A stretch of DNA of 64,000 bases from Coccinella septempunctata (Eukaryota; Arthropoda; Insecta; Coleoptera; Coccinellidae): assembly GCF_907165205.1 (NCBI RefSeq), contig NC_058193.1, positions 8,556,001-8,620,000 of the forward strand, in the 5' to 3' direction. The stretch's first letter is position 1; each line of letters starts with the position of its first letter. The notes under the pieces are model-generated. The model saw only the letters and a program-made list of their open reading frames with translations. It was not told where the DNA came from and searched no databases. Both the position numbers and the translations under genes were made by a program. Below are positions 1 to 10,112 of the stretch, in pieces.

Positions 1-49
1 CAAATGTGATTAATTAGAAAGTTGCACTATTACTGTACTCGAAATCGAA

Positions 50-297
50 AGTCAGTCAGCGCGACCATGATGGGCGTGGGCGTGGGAGGCGGTGGAACTC
101 GCCGGAAAAATCTCAAAAAAAAGTGATTGATCTCCATGTGAAACTTTGTAATAACGTAAATTATTCATTATTATGAGTGAAAATGGGCGTCAGTCATTTT
201 CCCGATGGTGGAAACATCGTCAGTCAGGCGGTTGAAGTGATCGGAAAAATCTGAAAATTGACAAGTGACCCATCTTCACTTGAAATTTTGAAAAATG
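50..297. repeat. left arm of a ~245-bp inverted repeat
   Basis: The reverse complement of this stretch recurs at 1260-1492 with only scattered mismatches. Each arm contains diverged versions of one module: a CACTT-type box next to a 'TTTTTCCG' box, then a GCCT/GACTGACG box. The arm is therefore itself built of diverged tandem units. The ~960 bp between the arms holds a LINE tail and unrecognised DNA. No target duplication could be identified. A fold-back element or an inverted segment of a tandem repeat would both fit. Confidence 0.8.
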
Positions 298-800
298 ACA
301 ACAAGGTGTTCAATGTCTTATTTGAGCAATATTCTATTGAGTAAGCTCAGTTATGATAAACCACAAAGAAATGGTTTCTGGTCAGATCGGAGTATTTTTG
401 AGTGCGCAATTCAGAAAAGATGAAGAGATCCGAAAAAAAAAATTCAAAATGGCGGAACACTTTTTTTTTTGGTTTCTAAATTGAATTTCATTATCTGAAT
501 GAACACAATTTTCGAACAATTTCCTTGTAGTTTCCTACAATCAGGAAACATTTCAACAATTTCGAGTTTTCATTTCTTAGAAACGCGTCATAAGGCTTTA
601 TATTGAAACTTCGGTCACGTGATTCATGTCGTCCGTTTTTCAGGCAGTTTCGTATTCTTCCCTTTCCTTGTAAATTCATCCTTAATTGTCTTGTTTATAT
701 CCACCTGAACATTGGAAAATACAGGAAATGCTCTTATTTTCATGGGTACGAAACATGACACACTGATACCGTAGCCTTCCCCAGGCATCATACAGTTAAA
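298..800. other. no recognisable gene
   Basis: This is the spacer inside the inverted repeat. It contains short A and T runs and only very short reading frames without recognisable motifs. It may include untranslated or coding sequence of the LINE whose tail follows. Confidence 0.4.
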
Positions 801-1062
801 TATGGGTCCCCACCGAGTTATATAGGTATCAAATTATATAACCATTTGCCCAGTCACTTGGAATCAATGAGCGGAAAATCTTTCAAGAGAGAAGTTAAGT
901 TCCTTTTAACTAACAGGTGTTACTATAGTGTAGAGGAGTTCCTTAAGGACTTCATTTGTTGAATTTGTTATTTTTTTTCTCTTTTATTCGCCATAATATA
1001 TGACTTGTCCTATACATTTCTTAAGGGTCCAAAAGGATCAATAAATTTTATTTATTTATTTA
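801..1062 (+). pseudogene. 3' end of a 5'-truncated non-LTR retrotransposon
   Basis: Positions 801-962 read as the extreme C-terminus of a Jockey/CR1-group reverse transcriptase protein. There is a KLYNHLP box, then a basic segment ending FKREVKFLL, then YYSVEEFLKDF and a TGA stop. The untranslated tail ends in an AATAAA-like signal and a (TTTA)n run at about 1040-1062, the usual 3' end of such LINEs. Only the last ~50 codons remain, so it is a dead-on-arrival copy. The clade is not certain because no catalytic domain is present. Confidence 0.75.
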
Positions 1063-1259
1063 TATGATGAAACACCCTGATAAATAATCGTAAGCCGGCA
1101 CGATGCTGGTGGAATATGCGTCATTCGAACTGCATAAGGTGCAGCGCGCCAAATGAAGCTGGTCACTGCCCTTGACTTTGGAAGCCTGACTGACGCAGAA
1201 TCCACCACTATAAACGTGACTATAACTGACGTCCATTTTTACGTTCAATTTGATTTAAA

Positions 1260-1492
1260 TAATCACTTTTCAAAATTTCAAGTGAAGATGGGTCACTTGT
1301 CAATTTTCAGATTTTTCCGACCACTTCAACCGCCTGACTGACGATGTTTCCACCTTCGGGAAAGTGACTGACGCCCATTTCCACTCATAATTATGAATAA
1401 TTTACATTATAACAAAGTTTCACGTGGAGATCAATCACTTTTTTTTGAGATTTTTCCGGCGAGTTTCACCGCCTCCCACGCCCACCGCTATT
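1260..1492. repeat. right arm of the inverted repeat, part of a tandem series
   Basis: This is the reverse complement of 50-297. Within it, the box GAAGATGGGTCACTT at 1284 and GGAGATCAATCACTT at 1426 mark successive units of roughly 140 bp. A third, GAAGATCGATCACT, lies at 1558, outside the arm. GACTGACG boxes recur between them, including at 1187-1194. The tandem series therefore extends from about 1141 to 1598 and is longer than the inverted part. Confidence 0.75.
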
Positions 1493-1599
1493 GGACTGAC
1501 TGACGCGCGGACCTCATATGTACAAGTGGAGAACTACCCATCCTAAAAAATTCGTGTGAAGATCGATCACTAGTTTAAAAGTGACGCCACCTCCCGGAC

Positions 1600-2160
1600 T
1601 ATGTGGTTGAACACAAAAAGAGGCCTGAAAGTCCAAGCCAGTGCTCTAGGTGCCAAAGGTACGGACATGCACAGAACAAATGCTCCTTCCCGTGGAGATG
1701 CGTGAAGTGCTCAGGAAGCCACAGCAGCAATGACTGAACACTCACCAGAAATAGTGAAGAGAGAAATGCCACATGCGTCTTATGTGGATAAGAGGGACAT
1801 CCAGCTAGATACAAAGGAGGTAGCGAGTTCAAGCTGGTGACCAGAAAGAAGAATTCCCGTAAACCAGCTGAACAGAAGAAGCCGGTAACAAAAACAACAA
1901 CTACTGGTCAAAAAATTCAGGAAGTAGTGAAGGCCAAACCTGCAGAATAGGAAAAGAAAAGGGAGACTCCAAAACCGGTTCAGAAAAAAGTAGAACAGAA
2001 GAAGCCTCCAATGCAACAGGCTTTGAACAGTTAACAGGAGAAGAAAAAGATATCTGAATCAGCCGATGATTCAGATATCTTCACGGAGAAAATTTTCAAC
2101 AAGATAATGTTGAAAATTGAGAGGGAAATGGAGAAAAAACTTCAAGCATTATTCAGTTAA
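1600..2160 (+). pseudogene. Jockey-like LINE ORF1 fragment (zinc knuckles)
   Basis: The translation carries two CCHC knuckle regions (CSRCQRYGHAQNKC, then TCVLCG followed by a stop) and a Lys/Pro-rich tail, with in-frame stops near 1736, 1790, 1948 and 2031. It closely resembles the ORF1 on the minus strand at 7203-7995 (shared PSQC.RCQRY, EERNATCVLCG and SEFKLVTRK motifs), so both belong to one family. ORF1 proteins of this type bind element RNA as a nucleocapsid. The N-terminal half is missing. The reading ends with a stop at 2158-2160, just before the ORF2 start at 2169, so the natural ORF1/ORF2 spacing survives. Confidence 0.8.
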
Positions 2161-2168
2161 CTGAATTA

Positions 2169-2609
2169 ATGGACCTTACGGATATTAGGAAGAAATCCCT
2201 CAAGATAATCTCGTGGAACATAAACGGGATCAACACTCAGAGAGCCGAGATAGAAGAAAAAATATCAGAGAGACAACAAGATTATAGCCCTACAGGAAAC
2301 AAGAATAAACCGGAACAGACGACTGAATTTCATGAATTACGAAACTTATAAAATCTGCATCGGAGATTTCAACTGTAAATCCCCATTACATGAAACAACA
2401 GAACAGAGAATAGAAATGGCAAAAAACTCAAGGATTTCGCCGAAAATCGAAATGCCATAGTGTTTGGACCAGAGTTACCGACATATCTTGCTTTGGGTAT
2501 AGGAATACTAGATGTAATAGATATCGCGATATTGAAAAATATAACTCAAGAATTCGAAACAGCGAAAAACATCCGAATCAAGAACTCAGGGGACCAAGAG
2601 ATCAATTAG
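2169..2609 (+). pseudogene. Jockey-like LINE ORF2 fragment (endonuclease)
   Basis: The fragment begins MDLTDIRKKSLKIISWNING; 'ISWNING' is the first conserved motif of APE-type LINE endonucleases. After an internal deletion the 'GDFN' motif appears at about 2366-2378. A frame-shifted segment (2428-2600) then reads GPELPTYLALG...DVIDIAI, which matches the endonuclease of the minus-strand copy at 7020-7200. At least one deletion and one frameshift have destroyed it. No reverse transcriptase of this family follows, because a different LINE fragment starts at about 2890. Confidence 0.75.
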
Positions 2610-2710
2610 GAAGAGATTAAAATAAGAACATAAACTTATTGAAAAATCCAATAAAGTGTTATTCAATAGAGGATAAACACATAAATCCCAGCGAGAAGAA
2701 AACCGACTAA

Positions 2711-2883
2711 TGGTACCTGTCCACCTGCGACAAAATAGTCTCGAGAGCAGTCTCACGCACTCTCCGACACAAGTCAATACCAGTCTCCGAGACTAAACGT
2801 GTCTCAAGTGCTCAGATGATCAACGCCCTGAGATTGATCTCGAAACTTTCTCTCGAGATTTTATCTCAGGTGGACAATTACCA
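2711..2883. mobile_element. short TIR element (MITE-like), 173 bp
   Basis: The ends are inverted repeats of about 35 bp. The left reads TGGTACCTGTCCACCTG and the right, in reverse complement, TGGTAATTGTCCACCTG; both continue into a shared CTCGAGAG. It lies exactly between two unrelated LINE fragments and has no coding capacity. No clear target duplication is visible beyond the TGGTA/TACCA ends, so no superfamily is assigned. Confidence 0.6.
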
Positions 2884-2889
2884 TAAGAG

Positions 2890-4440
2890 ATGAACGGTTT
2901 ATATTCAAATGCCCGGAATTTCAAGAAACACTCAAGGGTTTTTAGTGGGTCTCGAGCTGAGGAGAGTGAAAATTCCCACACTTATTCCCCCTCGGGAGAG
3001 GGTTGTCCGACTTGCAGATTTTTCCCCTGCTACACCAAAAAAAAGGAATTTCGACTTCAGAGAGCTGGTCCTGAATGGCCAGTCTCTGAAGTTCTCCAGT
3101 GAGTGCAAATATCTAGGTGTCATCCTGGACATGCAGCCAACTCAACTGGAGAAAACACATAGCTGAGACTCTTTCCAGAGCCACGGCGGCCATGTGGGCT
3201 TGCAAAAGACTCTTTGGAAAGGCTTGGGGCATGAAACCGAAAATGGTACTGTGGCTATATACACACAGATGGTACGCCCTATTGTCACCTATGCGTCTCT
3301 AGTATGGTGGACAAAAACCAAGAGGTCACCAAACGCAGCCGACTGCAGAAACTGCAAAGGCTGGCCTGTGTTGGTGTTACGGGAGCTATGCACACAGCTC
3401 CCACAGCAGCGCTTGAGGCCATACTTGATCTGCCTCCTCTACACTTACATGTGAGGAAATGTAGCCTGCTAGAAGCAATAAGAATATCCCTTAACAGGAA
3501 TCTCCTACCCGGAAACTGGGTTGGACATATGGGGATATCGAATCAACTGGACTCAAACCTCTTGGCCAAACTATCGGATGTTATGCCAATCATTTTCGAT
3601 TTCGAAACGCCCTTTGAAATGGTCATAGCTGACCGCCCTAGTTTCGTAAATCGTTTGGACGGATGAGGATCTCCAAAGCCCTGGGAGGTTAACCCTTTAT
3701 TTTAGAGACCGAGACACTGGCTGTTTACGTATGCGCACAGGAGTGTCTTAAAATGAACCTCAATGTGCGCATATCAATATCACCATGGACAGTCAGGCCA
3801 CGCTGAGGTACCTGGAATCACACTGTCAGAGATCTCTTCTGACATGGGAGTGCCGTAATACCATAAAGCAACTGGCCATAGACAACGAAGTGACTCTACT
3901 ATAGGTACCAGGGCACTGTGGTGTTGAAGGAAATGAGAAAGCCGCGATGAACTTGCATAAAGAGCATCAAGGTTAATACCTGCTGGACCTGAGCCTTTCT
4001 GTGGGCTCGGAAAGTACCAATACAAATGGGGTCCAACAATGGGAGTTGACCAATAGACTAACCCTTTGGAGAAACACTCCTGGACTTACTCAATCAAAGA
4101 AATTCGTGATGATTTCACCGACCTACACCAGAAAACTGCTAAAGCTGTCACGAGCTGAGCTTCGGGTGATGGTGGGACTGCTGACAGGGCACTGTGGTAC
4201 AAATATCATTTGCACCGTATGGGTCAGTCAGCAGATGAGATTTGTAGGCTCTGTGGATCAGAAGCAGAAACAGCTGAGCATATGGTATGCAAGTGTTCAG
4301 AGCTGGCGGACCTAAAGATCCACTCATATGGGAAAACCGGTTCTGGATACTCACGAGGTAACGGCTAAGGCCCCTAAGGATGTTGTCAGTTTTATCAACC
4401 ATATTGACGACCTCTTTGGGTTCCTATGAATGAGTAGGGT
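2890..4440 (+). pseudogene. I-group LINE fragment: RT C-terminus, RNase H, Cys/His tail
   Basis: Several frames together give, in order, an RT thumb region (SSECKYLGVILD at 3097-3132; MVRPIVTYASLVWW at 3270-3310), a spacer typical of I-group elements (TGAMHTAPTAALEAILDLPP), RNase H (DSQATLRYLES near 3788 and VPGHCGVEGNEKA near 3905), and a terminal domain ending CRLCGSEAETAEHMVC. RNase H removes the RNA strand during target-primed reverse transcription. The order is normal for the clade, but frameshifts, stops and a deletion ahead of RNase H make it non-functional. The endonuclease and RT palm are missing. Confidence 0.8.
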
Positions 4441-4507
4441 AGAGATACAAAGATCTACATGGTCGCAGTTCCCGAAAGGTTAATAGTACCACAACGACCC
4501 TGGTTCA

Positions 4508-4525
4508 AATAATAATAATAATAAT
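4508..4525 (+). repeat. (AAT)n tail of the I-like LINE
   Basis: A run of AAT/TAA triplets closes the I-like fragment. I-group LINEs characteristically end in (TAA)n rather than poly(A), which supports the clade assignment of the preceding coding remnant. Confidence 0.7.
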
Positions 4526-4870
4526 ACTCGAGAACTCGAAAAATACGAGAAACTGTTTTTTTCTGGTTTTTCATAAATAAAATTTAAAAAATCGAATTCG
4601 TTGTGGGCTCTGGGGGGTAATTACCCTCTTTACCAGCCCTCCTCGTAGGACCGCCCTTGCTGAATATTTTAAACCGAGCCGATTCGGAAAAAATTATAAC
4701 GGAGAAAAAGTGTTTCTTTCGACCTCAAGAACCTACTATTAAAAGTTTTTCTTTTTATAGCAGGGGGAATCTGCGACCGTGAAAACACGGGGCTGTATCT
4801 CTCGCCCAGAGGAACCCATTTCTAGGGAACACAGTGGGTTTACCCACTCTTCCGAGTTCGCGACCCACTA
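4526..4870. other. non-coding, possible LINE 3' UTR on the minus strand
   Basis: No protein is recognised here. A small hairpin (CCGTG-AAAA-CACGG, about 4778-4791) and a second inverted pair around GTGGGTTTACCCAC (4832-4845) lie just downstream, in minus orientation, of the Jockey-like LINE. They could be its 3' UTR, where such LINEs often keep stem-loops. This is an inference from position only. Confidence 0.35.
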
Positions 4871-5021
4871 AACCTAACCTGCTTTTTTTATTGGTTCCGG
4901 GCATTTGCCTATAAACCATTTATCCCTTAATCGGTTAATTTCTTCTTGCACATTGTCGTGCTAGGGTTTTCATTTCGGATATCTCTTCTTAGTATAGTTT
5001 TAATAAGTTTCCGTACTCATT

Positions 5022-7203
5022 TTAATCTCTCCTCAATTGATCTCGCGGTCCCTTTTTGTAAATTCTCATTCTTCTTCTGTCTTCCTCCGGATCGTAGTCC
5101 ACTAGTCTCCTGAGTTCTTCGTTTGGATGTTCCTTCGCTGTTTCGAATAACTTTTCAGCTTTCCTCTTCATGAATTCGGTGATGGTTCCTGACAAACCAA
5201 GGCGCATCTATGGCACATCGTAGTAGCTTGTTTTCTGTTGCCTGAATTCTTTGTATATGGCTCTTTGCCCCGAATCCCCAAGCACCTGATCCATAAGTCA
5301 GTTGAGGTCTAGCAACGGCTTTGATTATTTTCAATTTTGTCTCATTTGACATGTGGCTCTTTCTACCTATCAGCGGGTAGAGCATATTCATCGCTGCCTT
5401 GGTTTTGTCAACGGCTTGTTTGATATGGCTTCTCCAAGTTAGACCTTTGTCTAGGGTGATACCTAAATATTTCGCTTCGTTTTTCCATTCGATTTCTTCT
5501 CCATCTACCTCTAGATTTGTTGTAGTTCTAAGTCTCCTTTTCTGCAGTAATATCGCTTGGCTCTTTTGTCCGTTGAGCTTTATTTTCCATTTAATACACC
5601 AGTCATTTATTTCATCTATAGCTTCTTGTAATATTCCTTCTATGATTTCTGGCTTGCGATGTCGCATTGCGATTCCTGTGTCGTCGGCATATAGTGTCAG
5701 CATAGTCCTTGGAGAATTTGGTATATCGTGAATATATATGTTATACAGTAACGGCCCAAGTACTGACCCTTGAGGCACCCCTGCTTCCATATATCTGGTT
5801 GTGGAGTTTTCTCCTTCCACTTTCACGTAGAATCTTCTGTTCCTCAAATGATTCCTAATCAACTTGCACAGTTTCATTGAATATCCAGCATATCTCATTT
5901 TGTAAATCAATCCTTCATGCCATACTCTGTCGAATGCTCTGGCGACATCTAGTAGTACATGACCTGTTGCTTGTTTATTTTGGAATCCTTCTGTTATGTA
6001 TTATGTGAGTCTCAGTAATTGCTGTTCAGTTGAGTGATCTCTTCTGAATCCGAATTGCTCTGCTGGAATGAGATTCAGATTTTCAGTTTCTTCTGTAAGC
6101 CTCCTAGCGATTACCCTTTCTACTACTTCTCCTAGGGCGGACAATAAACTTATCGGCCTGTAGTTTTGGGGGAATTTTTTATCTTTGCCTGGTTTGTTGA
6201 ACACCATGACTTCTGCAGTTTTCCACTTTTCCGGATAGTGTTCAGTCCTCATTATACCGTTTGCAATATTTGTGAGAGCAGCTATACCTTTTCTAGGTAA
6301 TTTCTTCAACATAGCATTCCTTATTTTATCACTTCCGGCAGCTTTTCTATTTTTCAAGCTTCTGATTATCTCTTTTATTTCAAATGGAGAAGTTGGTTTT
6401 TCTATTTTGTCGTCTACTGGTGGTTCGTCCATTTCTTCTTCGTTGTTCTCTACTAGTTCTTCCAGATCGTCATTAGCGTCATCAGGTCGGTAATTTATTC
6501 TCGATTCTCTTTCGATCGAGTCCGCCAGTGCTTCTGCTTTATCGATATTCGTATATGCCATTCCTCTTTCTCCGTGGAGAGGTGGTATTTTAGTCTTTTC
6601 TCTTCTCAAACATTTTTGCATTTTCCATGCAGAATGATCGATAGTATTTAGTTCTTGAACTCTTTTGTTCCATCTATTTGTTCTCATGTCCTTCAGGGCA
6701 TTTTTTAGAACTTGGCTGTGTCGGTTTAGATTTCTCTTATTTATATCTGTTTTGTTGAGCCTGTATGTTTTTCTAAGTCTCCGATTTTCCCTGATGAGAT
6801 CTTTGATTTCGCTGGGTGTATCACCGTGTGGATGCATCGGTGCTGGTCTCGTTATTTTCTTTGTGCTCTTTTTGTGGGCATCTAGTATATTCTTTTCTAG
6901 TTTATCAACTGCTCTTTCTAGGTCTTCCGGTGTGTTAATTGTTGGTATTCCTGTTACCTCCGATTGTATCAGATGGCTACATCTAGTCCAATCGGTGTAT
7001 TCTCTTGTTTGCATTAGTTCTTGGCCCTTCTCCTATTGTTAATTCGATGGGGTTGTGGTTAGAGGTTCCGTCCCACAAGGTCTCTATCGAGAATTCTCTA
7101 GTGATATTTTTCATAATTGCGATATCAATTATATCTGGTAATCCATTTCCGAATGCTAGGTACGTTGGTTCTTTAGGTCCAATAACGATAGCTTCATGTT
7201 TTT
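5022..7203 (-). pseudogene. Jockey-like LINE ORF2 (partial endonuclease + RT)
   Basis: Reading right to left, the endonuclease C-terminus (KLKDLAEKHEAIVIGP, then LPDIIDIAI) is followed by a linker and then RT fingers (6001-7014: FEIKEIIRSLKNRKAAGSDK, NYRPISLLSALGEVVER, AEQFGFRRDHSTEQQ). After a short region with an in-frame stop near 6001 comes the palm (5155-5910: AGVPQGSVLGPLLYNIYIHD; catalytic YADD; KYLGITLDKGLTWR). The C-terminus shifts frame near 5180 and ends at 5022. The catalytic aspartates are kept, but the first half of the endonuclease is missing, so the copy cannot act alone. No RNase H is present, as expected for the Jockey clade. Confidence 0.85.
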
Positions 7204-7995
7204 CAGCGAGATCTTTCAGTTTTCTGCCATTCCTGAAGAATCGTGCTCTGCTGAGCCGATTTCTGGCCTGTTTTTCTCTTCCTTGTCACTAATTTGAATT
7301 CGCTACATTCTTTGTAGGTTGCTGGATGGCGTTCTTCGCCGCACAGAACGCATGTGGCATTTCTCTCTTCACCTTTTCTGGTAAGTTCGCAATATTTTGT
7401 GCAATGATTGCCCAAACTTTTAACGCATCTGTATGGAAAAAAGCACTCGTTTTGGGCATGTCGATACCTCTGGCATCTGAAGCATTGACTTGGATTTTCT
7501 GCCCTTCTTTTTGATTTCACTACAATGCAGAGATTGTAGAGGCGTCTTATTTCGAAAATCTCCTTTCTCTGAGTTTTGACCAAGTATAAAGGTATAAACT
7601 TTTTGGTTTCATTGGATGTCATTCTGGACACCTCGGCGTCATGGATTCCTTGGACTTTCAGATCATTTTTGATTATATCTAGGTCAGCATCTGTTGGGAG
7701 ATGCCTTATGACTTCGTAGACCTTTTTCTCTTCCTCCATCTGGTAGGTAAAGTACTCTTTACCAATCTGGTCAAAATATTTCGTAATGTTTCTGTAGTCG
7801 TCCACAGTCGAGGCTACGATCCTAGTTCCGTCTTTTACGACGGTTGCTCTGTTGTACCTGAATTTCTTCATGTAGAGAACTTTTGAGATCTCTACCCAAT
7901 TGGCTGTACCCATCGTCGTGATGGGTGGAATTTTATCTTTTTTAGGTAACTCCGTTGCTTTTTTTGCGGTCTCTTCGTCTGAAGATGAAGATGAT
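7203..7995 (-). pseudogene. Jockey-like LINE ORF1 (gag-like, CCHC)
   Basis: The open stretch from 7913 to 7203 (236 codons, continuing upstream to an acidic SSDEE segment near 7990) contains an N-terminal region resembling the fold before Jockey zinc knuckles. CFRCQRYRHAQNEC and TCVLCGEERHPATYKEC follow near the C-terminus. It is fused at about 7210 directly to the endonuclease part of ORF2. An internal deletion therefore removed the end of ORF1 and the start of ORF2. It belongs to the same family as 1600-2160. The protein would package element RNA. The copy is defective because of the fusion. Confidence 0.8.
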
Positions 7996-8363
7996 AGGAT
8001 TTGTGAAATGAAAGAAAAAACATATGAAAATTTCTATTTCACTCGAAAATACATGAAATATGAAATGATATATCAAGATTATACTTGGAAAAAATGGAAC
8101 TGTGAAGCCTACGGTCTCAAACCAATAATTCACTGTTTACAGCTCATTCACAATGAATGTAAGCCGTGATGTGTGATTTCTTCATAAACTTTTTAGGGTT
8201 TTCACTCCCAATCTCTGAAACAAAATCAATTAAAAATGAAATCAACGATTTGCTCCTGCGTAAATTCTTGCACTAATTTGTCAGGAGCAAATTAACTAGA
8301 AAAAATTGTTGCCTGACAATGAACTCAAAATAAATAACGTTGAAATTATAATTCTTTGTAACG

Positions 8364-8394
8364 TTTCGGAGTCTATATCAGACTCCTTCATCAG
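8364..8394 (-). ncRNA. hammerhead-like ribozyme core, left arm
   Basis: This is the same motif on the minus strand in the left pseudo-LTR arm (GAAA complement at 8364-8367, CTGATGA complement at 8388-8394), identical to the right-arm copy over the core. Having one motif in each arm is the arrangement expected of Penelope-like pseudo-LTRs. The reservations about stem I are the same. Confidence 0.5.
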
Positions 8395-8525
8395 ACGAAA
8401 AAATCTACTTTTGAAAATCTTCTGAATTGTCGCTTTTTGTCTGACATTAATTGTCAACACACAGAAACAGAGACTGCACAGAGATTGTCTATGACTGCAC
8501 TTCTGTGCAACGTTTCTACGTTGAT

Positions 8526-9510
8526 TCATTTAATTTTGAAATTACCGGATGACAGTTCCTTCTTTAGTAAATTGATCCAAATATGATCTATTCCTACCGA
8601 ACAATTTGCCAAATTATTATCTTGATCTAATAGAATACACGTAGACTCTTTAATTTTTCGTTTAAAATGGTCTGGTTCTGTCATTAAAATTTTAGTGTTG
8701 TCCCAATCCATCATGTGGTCTCCCGTATTAGAACAAATGTGATCTGCGATTTGTGATCGATTAATTTCTCTATTTTTAATATTATTTTTATGTTCGCGTT
8801 TTCTTATTTCTAGAGGTCTGGACGTTTCACCTGTATAAGTTTTACCACAAATACAGGGTATGTTGTAAATACAATTTTTTGATTTTTGTTTTTCGTTCAA
8901 AGGTTTAGTTTTTGTTAATATAGATCTTAAATCATTTTGCGTTTTAAAAACAGTTCGTATGTTGAACTTCGAACCGATCCTTCTTATTTTTTCTGAAAGG
9001 CCATTAACATAAGGAATTACATTCAACAAATTTGGTTGTTCTTGACGGTTTGTTGGTTGTTTCTGACCATTATTACGATTTTGGTTAGTCATTCTTCTCT
9101 CTAAATTTAATATTGTTTTTTCAATAAAATTTTTTGGGTATTGATTATCCCTAAGAAAATGTTTAATGAAGTCAACTTCATTATTTCTAATTTCGGGTGT
9201 AGATGAAATTAAATTAGCTCTATCATAAAGTGTTTTAATGATACCTCTTTTGACACTTACTTGGTGATTGGAATAAAAATTTAAATATCTATTAGTATGT
9301 GTGTTTTTTCGGTATACGCTCGTTTCAAAATAATTCGAAAACTTTTTTATTGAAACATCTAGGAATGAAATTTTGTTATCTTGCTCTAATTCCATTGTAA
9401 ATTTTATTGTAGGTTCTTTGTTGTTGATATGATCAAAAAAATTCTCTAGTTCATCTCTACCATGTTGCCAAATCACAAAAATATCGTCTACATATCGCCA
9501 CCAAGTCTTT
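8526..9510 (-). pseudogene. Penelope-like RT C-terminus plus GIY-YIG endonuclease
   Basis: The reading starts with the RT catalytic box (WRYVDDIFVIW, about 9475-9508) and runs through the palm end (KISFLDVSI) and thumb-like region. It then enters a GIY-YIG nuclease (YNIPCICGKTYTGETSRP, with the conserved Arg at IRKREH) and ends at 8526 with a stop. The order RT then GIY-YIG is diagnostic of Penelope-like elements, which use these for TE insertion independent of APE nucleases. The N-terminal RT motifs are absent because the copy is 5' truncated at the junction with the inverted arm. The remaining 316 codons are open. Confidence 0.9.
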
Positions 9511-9689
9511 GGGACAACACTAAAATTTTAATGACAGAACCAGACCATTTTAAACGAAAAATTAAAGAGTCTACGTGTATTCTATTAGATCAAGATAATA
9601 ATGTGGCAAATTGTTCGGTAGGAATAGATCATATTTGGATCAATTTACTAAAGAAGGAACTGTCATCCGGTAATTTCAAAATTAAATGA
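9510..9689 (+). pseudogene. inverted copy of the GIY-YIG C-terminus
   Basis: This is the right-arm duplicate of the last ~60 codons of the element's protein (FKRKIKESTCILLDQDNN...; the stop follows GNFKIK). It differs from the minus-strand copy by one residue (V for L before ANCSVG) in the region I compared. It has no start of its own and is a by-product of the inverted arm. Confidence 0.85.
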
Positions 9690-9807
9690 ATCAACGTTTC
9701 TGTGCAGTCATAGACAATCTCTGTGCAGTCTCTGTTTCTGTGTGTTGACAATTAATGTCAGACAAAAAGCGACAATTCAGAAGATTTTCAAAAGTAGATT
9801 TTTTCGT

Positions 9808-9838
9808 CTGATGAAGGAGTCTGATATAGACTCCGAAA
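9808..9838 (+). ncRNA. hammerhead-like ribozyme core, right arm
   Basis: The order is CTGATGA (9808-9814), then a stem of GGAGTC/GACTCC (9816-9821/9829-9834), then GAAA (9835-9838), as in the hammerhead core. CGTT and AACG (9839-9842 and 9861-9864) could form stem III. Hammerheads are established in Penelope-like pseudo-LTRs. Two cautions apply: there is an extra A between CTGATGA and stem II, and I could not find a convincing stem I, so activity is uncertain. Confidence 0.5.
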
Positions 9839-10112
9839 CGTTACAAAGAATTATAATTTCAACGTTATTTATTTTGAGTTCATTGTCGGGCAACAATTTT
9901 TTCTAGTTAATTTGCTCCTGACAAATTAGTGCAAGAATTTACGCAGGAGCAAATCGTTGATTTCATTTTTAATTGATTTTGTTTGAGAGATTGGGAGTGA
10001 AAACCCTAAAAAGTTTATGAAGAAAATAAGCTTGATTCCCATTCTGGCGCGATTTCATTGGCGGTTGGCGATATTGCGGCGATCCGCAGGGCCGGATTAA
10101 GACCACTTGGCG

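Larger units (their letters stand above)
8177..10025. mobile_element. Penelope-like element with inverted pseudo-LTR arms
   Basis: A minus-strand reverse-transcriptase/GIY-YIG gene (8526-9510) is flanked by inverted copies of its own 3' end. The left arm (8177-8705, read on minus) and right arm (9510-10025, read on plus) match almost base for base apart from a short indel near 8500/9690. The right copy starts abruptly inside the coding region at GGGACAACAC. Penelope-like elements are known for carrying a 5'-truncated second copy in tandem or inverted orientation, and this is the inverted form. No target duplication was recognised at the outer ends. Confidence 0.85.

Noticed and set aside
4832..4889. 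TTAGG-like telomeric repeats suggested by GGTTAGGTTTAG on the minus strand
   Set aside because: Only a single partial match, not an array.
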